Shown here piece by piece: positions 16,196 to 26,659 of a stretch of 38,857 bases of DNA. A model generated the notes under the pieces. The model was not told the DNA's origin, did not search any database, and worked only from the letters and a program-made list of their open reading frames with translations. Each line of letters starts with the position of its first letter. Within the stretch, counting starts at the first letter, position 1. Source of the DNA: SAR202 cluster bacterium (GTDB lineage: Bacteria; Chloroflexota; Dehalococcoidia; UBA3495); NCBI GenBank assembly GCA_009392775.1, contig VFFT01000135.1, positions 1 through 38,857 of the forward strand. The letters are read 5' to 3'. The translations under genes and the position numbers were made by a program.

Positions 16196-16225
16196 ACTAT
16201 ACAGATTAATAAGAACGTTTGTCAA
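16196..16225 (-). promoter_or_regulatory. Sigma70-type promoter for the replication gene run
   Basis: TTGACA (16220-16225, full consensus) and TATAGT (16196-16201) with an 18-base spacer lie in the 121-base gap after the giant tail gene, the largest non-coding gap in the window. The -35 is embedded in TTGACAAACGT, shared with the SSB promoter. Confidence 0.72.
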
Positions 16226-16228
16226 GTA

Positions 16229-19200
16229 CTAATAGTGGCTATTTAATCCACCAGCATTGGAAGATGAATTATACACAACAATATAGTTTATTACAGCACC
16301 ATTAATAGTAGTTCCACCAGAATCTCTAACTGTTAGAGTAACAGTTGTAGTGCTGGTAGATGAGATCGTAAAAGGCGTAATATGAACAAATCCAGCACTT
16401 TCTGATGTAGCCATAATTCTAGGATTGGCAGTCAGCGCAGGCAAAGTAACTGTTGCCTCGCCGACAGAATTACAAGTTACTCTACCACTAAGTCCAACAA
16501 ACACCTCTGATTGAAGTTTAGGGGTATCAGTATCCCACTCATCATAAGTATCAGCGCTATTAAAAATACCTCTATGCGCTAAATATAATCCTCGTCCTTC
16601 ATTAGCGGTGTCAGAATCTCTTAAATAAAGCGTAGCTTCTCCATCGTTAGGATGGAAGTTAGGAGTAGAACCTGTATTGCCAGTTACTTTATCTCTTCCT
16701 ATAAATGTTATTCCCGCACCACCAGAAGCATCCCCAGTATCATCCGCACGTAATCCCTGCATATCAATACGAAGCAAATCTTTATCTACAGTTTCACGAG
16801 TAGGGAAGTTCTCATACATCTTCCACGAAAGACGGAAATCATCAGGAAATGTTTGAGTATGAGTTCCTGCAATAAGACCGGGACTAGGAACATCAATTGA
16901 ATTTGCAAGATTAGTAGGACTCATCTCCATACGTACCGAAGGACGACTAGGACCTTCAGGTAAGAAATCCAATGCCTTTTCAACCGCTTTATCAATAGGC
17001 TGAAAAACCGCGTTAGCTGTTTCTCTAAGGTGAGAAGATAGGTCACGAAGAAGTTGTTTTTCCGCATCACCCGGCTCAGACACAGCAGAAAGATCCCTAA
17101 ATAAGGTTAATTCAACACCGCCATCAACAGCGCCAGTAATAATTGAGTAGACCATCCACGATTCATTCACAATTCCTGCGTTATAAAGAGATACATTTGC
17201 TAAATCTCCTGCCCGCAAAACCTTCGGCATACCGTTTCCATTAAGAAACACAGGAAAACCATCGATTTTAATAGTAGCTTCCCTAATTGAAGTAGGTAGT
17301 AAAACACCATCTGTACCAGCATGCCCTCCAGAAAGATCGGCTGCTATAGCAAAAGTAGTGTCAGTTATTTTCTGTATTGTTCTATACCCATCTATAGATG
17401 GAACAGAATTTGTACCAGTTATTCGAACCGAATCACCAGTCTGTAAATTATGAGGCTCAGCTATATACGCATATCCTAATGTATGTGTTGGAGTAGTACC
17501 CGCACCAATCCCATCTAACTGTATAGAACTACCTTCATTAGAAACCCTTGAAACAGTGCTTAATACATTATTAACCGCGGAATGCGGGGTTGCTACTAAT
17601 CTAACTTTATCTCCTACAGCTAAATCCGTATTAGCCATAGGATGAACTATAGAACCAATAGCGTCCAAACTATTATCTAACACAGTTGTCGTGTCTGGAT
17701 CAGGTGCGGTATTTAATACACTCATTTGGTGGGCTAATGCATAAGTGCCAGTTAAAATTGAATCTGAAGTTTGTACATAAAATTGTTTTTGTCCGGTAAC
17801 CACTATTTTATGAACGTAGTTATAACTCATCGGATTATCGGCAGAAAAAGAACCAATACCATGAAAACGCGGAGCCGTATTAGCGACGTCCGTAATTAAA
17901 ACCCTATCCCCTGTATTTAAGTTATGAGCAGTTCCAGTAGTTATATAAGTACGATTAAATATGTAGACCTCTAAGTTATCTGCATGAGAAGTAGACGTTG
18001 TTCCATTAGCATTCCGTTCAACAATTAAAACGGTAGAACTGGGGATACCCGTAATTAACATCTGTTCTGCGCCTACCAAAATAACATTACCGACAATAAA
18101 ATCAGCCGTTGAATCAACAGTAATGCTACCAACAGAGTTATTAATAGCACCGTCAAGCGCGGTAGTGTTAGTGCTATTCTCCGCAGAGTTGCCAGTAATC
18201 TCTAATCCTTTATTCTCAAATAATGTCACATTCATAGGATTATTATTATCAGTATATGTTAAATACTTATAAGTTCCGCCCGTAGTTATTACAGAAGGTC
18301 GAGCAGCAGTAATATCTAATATATCTATAGGAGATTTAGCCCCTAACTGCTCCAACGAAGCTTTAGCCCTCTGCATACATTGAATGTCATTAACTAGGGA
18401 AGTGTCATCGATAACTTTTTCTTTAACTACACGAAACTTACGAATACTATCTTCGTCCCTAGCTGTAGCATAAGCTCCAGCAATACCACGAACTGTAACA
18501 ACATTTACAAAATCAATTGCATTATCTTTTAACTCATAAGACGTTACTCGAACATTACTACCTTCATTTTGTGTAATTTCTCTATCATCAAGGTTTATCC
18601 CATAAGTAAGAAGATTAGTTGCGTGACGTTTGTCATCAGAACCTGAAATAGTATTTGTTTCTAAATCAGGATTCCAAACATAAGGACCGCCCCAAACACG
18701 AGACAAAGAAATAGCACTTGCTGCCGCTGTCGTAAATCTATATCTAACAAAATAATATTGATTACCGAATGTCTTATTTAAATGCTGTTTTTGATAACCG
18801 TCAGCTTGTGTAGAGGGATCTGTAATACCTGCTTTACAAGATTTCCACATACCAAAACCGGGAACAAAGAAATCTATTTCATGATCGCTATCTACAGAAT
18901 ATCCTTTAAATCCTCCAGATAAATCATTTACATCAAGAGCAGCCCAGTTAGGACTTAATCCAGTATTATCAGCCCGATAATACTCCCACACTCCTACCCC
19001 TAGACCACCATCAGCAAACACAGAAGTTAAAGAATCTATTCTCAACTGAGTAAAAGGCGAATGCCAACCAAAATAGATCGCGTCTCCAGCCGCACTAGGA
19101 ATTGTTGCAGGATCAGTAGTTATATATCCTTGGTTGGCGGTTCCAGTACTAGATATATCTATATTTACTGTAAAAATTCTAGGAGAGAGAACCTCTTTGA

Positions 19201-22200
19201 CATGAGTTGTAGTATTTAAACTACTGATAGATGTTCCAACTATCGTAATAGTCTGACCTTCTTCTAAGTTATGTGGATTCTCAGTAAAGATTCTTCCAGC
19301 ATCTGCTGCCTCACATGCAGCAATGGCTGTATAAGATCGAACCGTACCAGTATCAGTAAGAGCAGAAGTAACATTTACAAATGTTCCATCCTCTTGTCTG
19401 TATTTAAATTCATTTGAATTCACTACCTCGTTAACCCTATACACATTACTTGTGGGAGGAGAACTACTAGTTCCAGTAAATATAACTACATCATTAGGTC
19501 TAAATTCATGTGCCTTATCAGTACGAATAGTACCCGGTTGCCCTATACCTGAAGAAGCAATAGTAAGTGCTTGAGTATCAACAGAATCAGAAGATACATC
19601 AGGAGTAATATCTTTAAACTTAGTGAAATGAACCAAATGTCTGTCAGCAGAAGACCAACCCGATACAAAAAACTTATTTATTACAAATGTAGTAGAAGAA
19701 GGAACACGGTCTACTTTCCAAATACCATCATTATGATCACTGTCGGTTCTTGAGTTGACATCAGACTCTAAATACACATTTGGGGTTATTTGAACCATAT
19801 CACCGACTGAAAGTCCGTGAGCTATAGGATAACCCACAGAGTATCCTGTAGTGAATTCTGTGTAACCAAGAGAAGCTTGTGAAGAATAAATAAAAACTGA
19901 ACTTTGATAAACACTTGAACCACTAGAGTGTGCCGCTGCAGTAGTACCGTTAACCCCTCTAACACAAGTCATCGGATTACCGTCATCTGTTATAAATATT
20001 TCTTCACTATCTATCTTGATAGTCATACCGGGATCGATATTACTATTATTAGCCATAGTAAGAGTTGTTTGGCTAGAGTTCATCGCCGCATTAATAGTAG
20101 TATTTGAAGAAGCAAACCCACCAGAAGCATCATACGTATAAACAGCATCTAAATCTTCATTAGCAGCAGAACCTCTAGGCGAAACAGTTCTATTAGCAGC
20201 CCAAGGCTCCTTACCTCTGTCAAAATATTTAAACCTAGCGTTAGTAGCTGTTCTTACATGCCTTAACTGCATTGGAGTTCTTGGTGTCCCACTAATACGA
20301 ATACGCATCCAATACAAACTTTTGGTATTAGGAGGGCGAGAAACTCTTTTCATCTGTAAAGTGTCATTAGCAGAAAAAGATAGTCCTGTTCTGCCGCAAT
20401 CAAATGTAAATGTATACCGATCTGTAACAGTTTTTACTCTATAAACACCATCCAAATCATTACCGTCAGCATTGGTAAAAATAATGTAATCGCCCACCGC
20501 ACAATGATGTGCAGTAGTAAATGTCATAGCTATATCGGTTGTGCTACCAACATAAGCGGTAGTACTAGCATACATTTGTGCGGTATTAGCATTATTATGG
20601 GTAGCACGAGCACCAGTACCCATAGAATGTGAAGAATAAGGTCCAATTAATGAAGATCGCGTACTCCAAGTATTACTATTTGACATTTGGTATGCCAAAT
20701 CATATTCTGCAACGCCTAACTCACGAGGCGGATTAACCGGAGGAAGTATTCGATCAGGATTTAAATTAGTATCTTTTAAAGCTTGATTATTTCTAGGCTT
20801 ATCCGTATTAAATCTAATTTCGTTATACCAATTAATAACCCCTTCAGTAGCGTGTCCTCCATCAAAACGCCATCTAGTGGGTCCAAAAGGACTAGCAGGA
20901 TACCAAGTGCCATCATAACCAACACTTGAACGAGCGGCCCAAGATATATCATTGTAATTAGCATTTTGAACCTGAAGAGTTCTCCACGCAGTAGTACCAT
21001 CTATACGACCATCAGTATTAGCACCCCAATAATTTCTGGGAAAAGTATCTAAAACATCAAACTTCATAGAAACATTACCGTAGTCAGGAATGCCTGTGAT
21101 CAGACTACCCAGAGTACCAGCCGCAGTATTATTCACAGCTACACTAAATGTCGTAGTAGATATAACAGTTACCTGCCGATAGCCATCTACAGTAGTACCA
21201 CTATTACTACCTGTAATCACAACATAATCACCTGTTGCAAGACCATGCTCCTGTGAAGTTGTAATAACGGCAGGATTAGCTTGTGTTATAGAAGTAATTT
21301 GAATCAACTTTCCTTGTTGAGTACTTAACTCAAGACCATTAAAAGGTTCCTCACTCCCTAAATAAAGCATTTGAGAATTATCAACTAAAGCACCAGCCGT
21401 ATTTGATTCATTACTCCAAAGTAGTATCGAACCAGACCCAGAGTTACCACCAGTTGTATTAAGTGATCTCCATAACCCACCTGTCATATCATGATTACTT
21501 TCACTAAATAACGAAACTGAAACTGTAGCGCCATTGCTATGAGTAGCAGCAGTTGTTCCGCCAAAACCGCGAGTAACAGTAAGAGTATTACTGCTAATTC
21601 CTGTAATTAACATATCTTCAGAATCAACAGTAATGACATCATCCAAAGCAAAAGAGGCTGCAGCCGTCACATCAATACCAGTCTCAGAGGCATCTAAAGC
21701 CTCTGCAAGAGTGGTTGAGTCTATGTTAGAAGAATATCTCCAAACCTCATCAAATGGTTTTGGATCTTCTGCACGAAAATCTCTAAATGTTTCAGGTAGG
21801 GTATACAAAGATACTGTAGCTAGCTGAGCAGGAATAGTGCCATTAACCGCATCGCCGTATGATAAGGCTGCAGCAGTTGTTCCGTTGTAACCTCTAGTAA
21901 CATTTAACTGAGTAGTCCCGCTAATAGAAGTTATAAACATATCCTCGTCGCGTGATGTAATAACCTGCCCATCAGAAAAATCAAGGGCATTATCAATAGT
22001 TGTATGGTTAGCGTGAGGGTGTCTTTCTACATCAATAGCAGTATTAGAAGCAGAGTATCCACTAACATTATTTACATAACCATAACTGTCAGACTTTCTT
22101 ACAAAACATCTAACCCAATATTTATAAGTTCCTCTGCCTTCACCTATATTCATGGAAGGAATAGCAGAACTAGTTACATCATCAGTACGTACTGACCCTC

Positions 22201-25039
22201 CTACCTCAAGAATAGTTTCCGTAGCGGATGCACCAGATTTCTCAGTGACATCTATGGCTCCTGAATTATAGGGATGAGGTGTGGTTGTCCATAACTCACT
22301 CGAATTATCATAGTTCCCAAAGGTATCAATGCCACCATTAGTACCTTTATAGTAATCCCATAAATTAACTGTATAAGGACTAAGAACTTCTACATAGTTC
22401 AACCCGTTTAAAAATCCAGCCTCTCCTACCTCACCACCGGGATACTTATTCTTAATACGAATAGAATGACCAGTAAATTTATATTTTCCACTACCTGTAT
22501 TAAATCCTCCTCCGTTATAAACGGTCAAAGTAGAATCGGTGGTAGTTCCAGTAGTAGATGCAGATTGATGACCAAAACGGAAACTCCAAAGCCCATTTGA
22601 ATTCCCGCTATTATCCTGAACCCATAAACCCTGATGCACGGTCCCATCAAACTGCAGACCTGTACCTTGGTTGTATGTTCTATCACCATTAGTAGTAGAA
22701 TTATATTTGTCAGAGACTGGTTTGCTATACAGCCAAGCAGTATAAAGCCAATCACCGGGAGCAGTACCCATGGTTATAGAAGGCTCATTTCCATTTGTTG
22801 AATATTGATAATTTGCGGCACGATTGTCTGTACCTATATCAGGAGCCGTACTCGTATCAACACCACTAAACAAAGAAGCCTGAATATTATGACCATGATA
22901 ATTTCCTATACCCCCACCACCATTGCCCGGATAAACACTAATGGTTTTTAATCCAGATTCAGGATTCATGACATAAAAAGATTTTATGGCACTTCTTGTT
23001 TGAGACGGAACCCAATCAGCCCCACTATTATAAGATTGACCCCAATCCAATATATGGTTGTTATTGTGATGAGAATTATAACCACCTACAACAGTCATCT
23101 GAGAAACATTCGTCACAGTATTACTAGAAGGATCGTAATCACCAAGATAGGCATACCCATTACTCCCTGACTCAAAAGACTGGGCGGGAATACCATAAAC
23201 CTTAACAAATTCCATTATAGACACTATCAACATAGTGTCTGTTCTACCTTCAGGAATCAAAATTTCTAAATCTAATCTTCCATGAGTATAGTTATATCCC
23301 ACAGCACCAGAGTGGTTTGTCCAACCCGGATCAGCATGAGGACCATACGATCTAAATGCCCCTTCCCATCCAGTAAAATTAGTGCCTCTTAATTTATCTC
23401 CATTACGTAAACCATGAGGTTTAGGATTACCTGTTGGATAAGGACCATCATAAGTAGTTAATTGAGCAGTATTAGGTGGTATTCTAAAATGATCAAACTT
23501 ACTGGAAGCGAAAGGAGTTTTCCAAGCTTTCCATTTAGCATTATCAGTGTGAACTCCGGTAGTAACCGCCCCATCCCCTCCTTGCGAAGTATTTCCATCA
23601 CTATAAGAATGCATATCCACAGATTGTGCTAAATCTCTCTTAGCCCAATCCGCCATACCCTGCTTATGACCGCCAATAACTTTACTATTATCAGCATGAG
23701 CATTACTTGACTCGTTAGCAGTACCCGGATAATTTCTGTAAACGGTAAGTGTATTACCATTAATAGAGATTATCCGCATAGTTTCTGTAGTAGTGTCAGC
23801 CGCACCTACTTGAATAAGCCCACCTACGGATAAATTAGCAGAAGAATCTACAACTATATCTTCAATAGAAAAAGGAACAGTATTTACACTCAAGGCTCCG
23901 TCTAACTGAGTACTTACAGCAGTTGGAGTATTTTTTCCTGCGACAGTATTAGTCATACTAGTGTCGCTTATTAACGAAGACCAGTACGCACGACCAGTAA
24001 CAGTTTCTGTATCTCGAGAATCTGCCTTGAATTTAGTGTCATAATCAGGAACAAATCTAGTCCAATGTTTACCATCCCAATACTGCCACTCTAATTCATC
24101 ATAATTAGATTCATGAATCTTTCCGCCACTCTGTCTGAAGGTATACTCTATTCCGTCAAACTTAGAGTTTGATCCAAAATACATAATGTCATTTTGTTGG
24201 GTAGCGTCTACAGTAGAAGGAAAAGCAGCTTCTTTATCAGGCGTACCTGTAGTAGTACCGTAAACAGATTTGGCATTAACTACATGCCTAGGCGTAGAAA
24301 AAACTTCCGTACCATCGGCTATACCACCAGTATGATCTACCCAATAAGTAGAAGGAAATCTCTTACTATCAGCTAAATAAGCATCACTTGCAGGATCAAC
24401 AGGAGTATCAGTGTAATAAAAAACCTGTAAATCTTGTTGAGCATCTTCAGTAGATACCTGAGACAAAGCCTCTAAAACCGTCGTAGCTCCTCGATAATTA
24501 TAATTAGAAGCAGAACGATCACTAGGATTAATACCATACATTCCACGAATAGAATAGGTTTTAGTAATAGATTCTAAATAATTTCCAGTATCTTGTAACA
24601 TCCTAGGAAGAAGAGTTCTATCCATATCCTGACCGATTTCTGGCTCTTCTGATTCTTCTTCTACTAACTTCGACAAAAGTCCATTTCTAGAAGCGGCGGT
24701 ATATTTACCATCGCCACTCTCTGCCAAAATAACTCTATCTGATAATTCTCCTAGATAATCCCTACATGTAAGAATAAGCTTACTGTCCTGAAAACTAGGC
24801 GTAATAGAAATAATTCTTCCTAAAAAGGCGGTTATTCCAAATGCATCTAAAATCCGCACACGCTGCATAACACTATAAATACGTTCTTTATTATTAAGTG
24901 GATTATTTATAGAAACTTGAGCAATACGGCTTCTATTACCCAGACTATCTACCATAGTCCAATATTCCATACTTGGCTCAGTAGTCCAAGCCTCAGATAT
25001 GGTGTGGTCTAATCGAGAAAGGTGTGAATACTGAAACAT
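16229..25039 (-). CDS. Giant modular tail hub/fibre protein, 2,936 aa
   Basis: The largest gene here. Residues 1-120 look like a tail-hub domain: MQRVRILDAFGITAFLGRI followed by LILTCRDYLGELSDRV, as in baseplate-hub or tail-associated proteins. Two repeated beta modules follow. The first, with end signature VxRGxxGTTAAxHxxG, occurs near residues 440, 1053, 1163, 1698 and 2346. The second, with HxLxxGDxVxITG...YrV...F, an FCCH-like module, occurs near 1268, 1520, 1743, 1848, 1930, 2376 and 2534. Gly/Asn/Ser-rich beta regions lie between (about 520-1000), recalling adhesins. The C-terminal 250 residues include TLYLRDSDTANEGRGLYLAHRG and a beta domain like those of receptor-binding tips. It probably forms the distal tail and contacts the host. 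Being next after the tail proteins supports this. The exact role of each part is inference. Confidence 0.85.
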   Translation of the reverse strand: MFQYSHLSRLDHTISEAWTTEPSMEYWTMVDSLGNRSRIAQVSINNPLNNKERIYSVMQRVRILDAFGITAFLGRIISITPSFQDSKLILTCRDYLGELSDRVILAESGDGKYTAASRNGLLSKLVEEESEEPEIGQDMDRTLLPRMLQDTGNYLESITKTYSIRGMYGINPSDRSASNYNYRGATTVLEALSQVSTEDAQQDLQVFYYTDTPVDPASDAYLADSKRFPSTYWVDHTGGIADGTEVFSTPRHVVNAKSVYGTTTGTPDKEAAFPSTVDATQQNDIMYFGSNSKFDGIEYTFRQSGGKIHESNYDELEWQYWDGKHWTRFVPDYDTKFKADSRDTETVTGRAYWSSLISDTSMTNTVAGKNTPTAVSTQLDGALSVNTVPFSIEDIVVDSSANLSVGGLIQVGAADTTTETMRIISINGNTLTVYRNYPGTANESSNAHADNSKVIGGHKQGMADWAKRDLAQSVDMHSYSDGNTSQGGDGAVTTGVHTDNAKWKAWKTPFASSKFDHFRIPPNTAQLTTYDGPYPTGNPKPHGLRNGDKLRGTNFTGWEGAFRSYGPHADPGWTNHSGAVGYNYTHGRLDLEILIPEGRTDTMLIVSIMEFVKVYGIPAQSFESGSNGYAYLGDYDPSSNTVTNVSQMTVVGGYNSHHNNNHILDWGQSYNSGADWVPSQTRSAIKSFYVMNPESGLKTISVYPGNGGGGIGNYHGHNIQASLFSGVDTSTAPDIGTDNRAANYQYSTNGNEPSITMGTAPGDWLYTAWLYSKPVSDKYNSTTNGDRTYNQGTGLQFDGTVHQGLWVQDNSGNSNGLWSFRFGHQSASTTGTTTDSTLTVYNGGGFNTGSGKYKFTGHSIRIKNKYPGGEVGEAGFLNGLNYVEVLSPYTVNLWDYYKGTNGGIDTFGNYDNSSELWTTTPHPYNSGAIDVTEKSGASATETILEVGGSVRTDDVTSSAIPSMNIGEGRGTYKYWVRCFVRKSDSYGYVNNVSGYSASNTAIDVERHPHANHTTIDNALDFSDGQVITSRDEDMFITSISGTTQLNVTRGYNGTTAAALSYGDAVNGTIPAQLATVSLYTLPETFRDFRAEDPKPFDEVWRYSSNIDSTTLAEALDASETGIDVTAAASFALDDVITVDSEDMLITGISSNTLTVTRGFGGTTAATHSNGATVSVSLFSESNHDMTGGLWRSLNTTGGNSGSGSILLWSNESNTAGALVDNSQMLYLGSEEPFNGLELSTQQGKLIQITSITQANPAVITTSQEHGLATGDYVVITGSNSGTTVDGYRQVTVISTTTFSVAVNNTAAGTLGSLITGIPDYGNVSMKFDVLDTFPRNYWGANTDGRIDGTTAWRTLQVQNANYNDISWAARSSVGYDGTWYPASPFGPTRWRFDGGHATEGVINWYNEIRFNTDKPRNNQALKDTNLNPDRILPPVNPPRELGVAEYDLAYQMSNSNTWSTRSSLIGPYSSHSMGTGARATHNNANTAQMYASTTAYVGSTTDIAMTFTTAHHCAVGDYIIFTNADGNDLDGVYRVKTVTDRYTFTFDCGRTGLSFSANDTLQMKRVSRPPNTKSLYWMRIRISGTPRTPMQLRHVRTATNARFKYFDRGKEPWAANRTVSPRGSAANEDLDAVYTYDASGGFASSNTTINAAMNSSQTTLTMANNSNIDPGMTIKIDSEEIFITDDGNPMTCVRGVNGTTAAAHSSGSSVYQSSVFIYSSQASLGYTEFTTGYSVGYPIAHGLSVGDMVQITPNVYLESDVNSRTDSDHNDGIWKVDRVPSSTTFVINKFFVSGWSSADRHLVHFTKFKDITPDVSSDSVDTQALTIASSGIGQPGTIRTDKAHEFRPNDVVIFTGTSSSPPTSNVYRVNEVVNSNEFKYRQEDGTFVNVTSALTDTGTVRSYTAIAACEAADAGRIFTENPHNLEEGQTITIVGTSISSLNTTTHVKEVLSPRIFTVNIDISSTGTANQGYITTDPATIPSAAGDAIYFGWHSPFTQLRIDSLTSVFADGGLGVGVWEYYRADNTGLSPNWAALDVNDLSGGFKGYSVDSDHEIDFFVPGFGMWKSCKAGITDPSTQADGYQKQHLNKTFGNQYYFVRYRFTTAAASAISLSRVWGGPYVWNPDLETNTISGSDDKRHATNLLTYGINLDDREITQNEGSNVRVTSYELKDNAIDFVNVVTVRGIAGAYATARDEDSIRKFRVVKEKVIDDTSLVNDIQCMQRAKASLEQLGAKSPIDILDITAARPSVITTGGTYKYLTYTDNNNPMNVTLFENKGLEITGNSAENSTNTTALDGAINNSVGSITVDSTADFIVGNVILVGAEQMLITGIPSSTVLIVERNANGTTSTSHADNLEVYIFNRTYITTGTAHNLNTGDRVLITDVANTAPRFHGIGSFSADNPMSYNYVHKIVVTGQKQFYVQTSDSILTGTYALAHQMSVLNTAPDPDTTTVLDNSLDAIGSIVHPMANTDLAVGDKVRLVATPHSAVNNVLSTVSRVSNEGSSIQLDGIGAGTTPTHTLGYAYIAEPHNLQTGDSVRITGTNSVPSIDGYRTIQKITDTTFAIAADLSGGHAGTDGVLLPTSIREATIKIDGFPVFLNGNGMPKVLRAGDLANVSLYNAGIVNESWMVYSIITGAVDGGVELTLFRDLSAVSEPGDAEKQLLRDLSSHLRETANAVFQPIDKAVEKALDFLPEGPSRPSVRMEMSPTNLANSIDVPSPGLIAGTHTQTFPDDFRLSWKMYENFPTRETVDKDLLRIDMQGLRADDTGDASGGAGITFIGRDKVTGNTGSTPNFHPNDGEATLYLRDSDTANEGRGLYLAHRGIFNSADTYDEWDTDTPKLQSEVFVGLSGRVTCNSVGEATVTLPALTANPRIMATSESAGFVHITPFTISSTSTTTVTLTVRDSGGTTINGAVINYIVVYNSSSNAGGLNSHY

Positions 25040-25042
25040 CTA

Positions 25043-26659
25043 CTAACTCTCATCAGATTGATCGTCTGGGTGTGTAAATCTCCAAGCCTCAGACTCTCTT
25101 CTAAAAACTGCTTCATTCTTAACTATGTCAAATGTGAAACTATATTCCCATATATCGGGGCTACCTTCTTTTATATTAAAAGATAAATTTTTAATCAGCC
25201 CTCTATAACGCCGTCGTCCTTTATAATTAGGCTGATAATCCCACACCTCATTAACATGCTCAAATTCATCACTATTTACTTGATATGAATTACCCCTCAT
25301 ATCATCATGAGGCTCATCACCATATCTCCACATATCTATTGATTTACAATCAACATAATTATTGCCATTATTTTCAATAATAATTCTTTCCCCTGCTCCG
25401 CTATTCTCCTCCATAGGATAATGCCTAAGTGCCTTACCTTGATCACCATACTGATTTTCCGTATACATTGGTCCTATAGTAAGAGCAATAAAACGATTAG
25501 GATTGGTATATGTATTATCTTCAGCATTATCTCCCGTAGGGCGAGTAGCATGCCATTGACTACGTGCCATATCCATTAATTGTTGACGTCTAATCCATCT
25601 TTCTCCATTAGGTTGCTGTGCAGGACCATTCGGACTATCGTCCAAAACCCCTTTAATCTGTATAGTTTCACGCATAGCACCCAAATCTATAGCTAAATTA
25701 TTAAGTTGTGCTACCTCTACTACTGAATTTGCAGCAGCTTCTGTACCATATCCGGGTAATGTACTAACAGCAGTAATAGTTTCCCAACTATGAGTAAGGC
25801 TTTGTACATTTAAAGTGTATTCATAACCATACGTATAAACATTACTAGCGCTTGTTCCGACAGAACCTCCCCACCTTAAACCTCTTTGATGAGCTTCAGT
25901 AGGCTGAAGACTCCCATATGTAACACTGGCATGCGACCCATTACTACTAGAAGCCGAAGCACGATCTCCCGGTTTATTTGGATACATAAGTTTTTCTATC
26001 GTAGTGGTAGTATCAAAACTTCCTTGAATAATCGCATCATGAACAGAATCTTGGAAATGATTAGGATAAGTAGGTAAAGCATCAGCGTTAATTGGATTGG
26101 TAGTGCTAGAGCTAACACTCATATTACTACCTGAATGATAACGAAGATCAACAGAAGTTAAATTCGAAGCGCCTCCTCTATAACTAGGATTGGGAATTCC
26201 AGTAAGCCGAACTCTATTTTTTGTATAAGTTAGCGAATTATTCCCGCCTCCAAAACCACCAGAACCTATCGCAACAGTAGAAGCTTGTATATGACCATAT
26301 TGATCAAATACTCGAGGATCACAATCCCATGCAAAATAAGTTGAGTTTCCCCAACCAGAGTTCGATACTTTGGGCCACCACCCCTCATGCTCATCATGGG
26401 CTGAATAATCTCCAGAAGTAGCCTCGGTTCTGTAATACTTATCGCCGTTAATACCTACTCTTCCTGTTCTATAATGACCAATAAAATCAGACTTTTCACT
26501 AGATCGTTGTCCAACACTTCCCTTAAGAGTATAAGGAGCCTGAGAACCGCTCGGCTGAGAAATGGCGTTATCTAGCCACGAAGCAGGACCATTATGAAAA
26601 TTATGATCCCATGCGGGAGCTAATAATATTTTTAAAAATGTTTGTTGTTGTAGTGTCAT
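25043..26659 (-). CDS. Tail protein, paralogue A, 538 aa
   Basis: Its C-terminal region (from about 330) matches the neighbouring 411-aa protein: RETIQIKGVL..., a helix with QQLMDMARSQ, and the ending RGLIKNLSF-x5-GSPDIWEYSFTFDIVKNE. The N-terminal 300 residues are Gly/Ser/Asn-rich beta (YRTGRVGINGDKYY, GSGGFGGGNNSLTY). Location between tape measure and the hub protein suggests a distal tail or baseplate component. TAATG-type overlap with the gene before it. Confidence 0.72.
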   Translation of the reverse strand: MTLQQQTFLKILLAPAWDHNFHNGPASWLDNAISQPSGSQAPYTLKGSVGQRSSEKSDFIGHYRTGRVGINGDKYYRTEATSGDYSAHDEHEGWWPKVSNSGWGNSTYFAWDCDPRVFDQYGHIQASTVAIGSGGFGGGNNSLTYTKNRVRLTGIPNPSYRGGASNLTSVDLRYHSGSNMSVSSSTTNPINADALPTYPNHFQDSVHDAIIQGSFDTTTTIEKLMYPNKPGDRASASSSNGSHASVTYGSLQPTEAHQRGLRWGGSVGTSASNVYTYGYEYTLNVQSLTHSWETITAVSTLPGYGTEAAANSVVEVAQLNNLAIDLGAMRETIQIKGVLDDSPNGPAQQPNGERWIRRQQLMDMARSQWHATRPTGDNAEDNTYTNPNRFIALTIGPMYTENQYGDQGKALRHYPMEENSGAGERIIIENNGNNYVDCKSIDMWRYGDEPHDDMRGNSYQVNSDEFEHVNEVWDYQPNYKGRRRYRGLIKNLSFNIKEGSPDIWEYSFTFDIVKNEAVFRRESEAWRFTHPDDQSDES

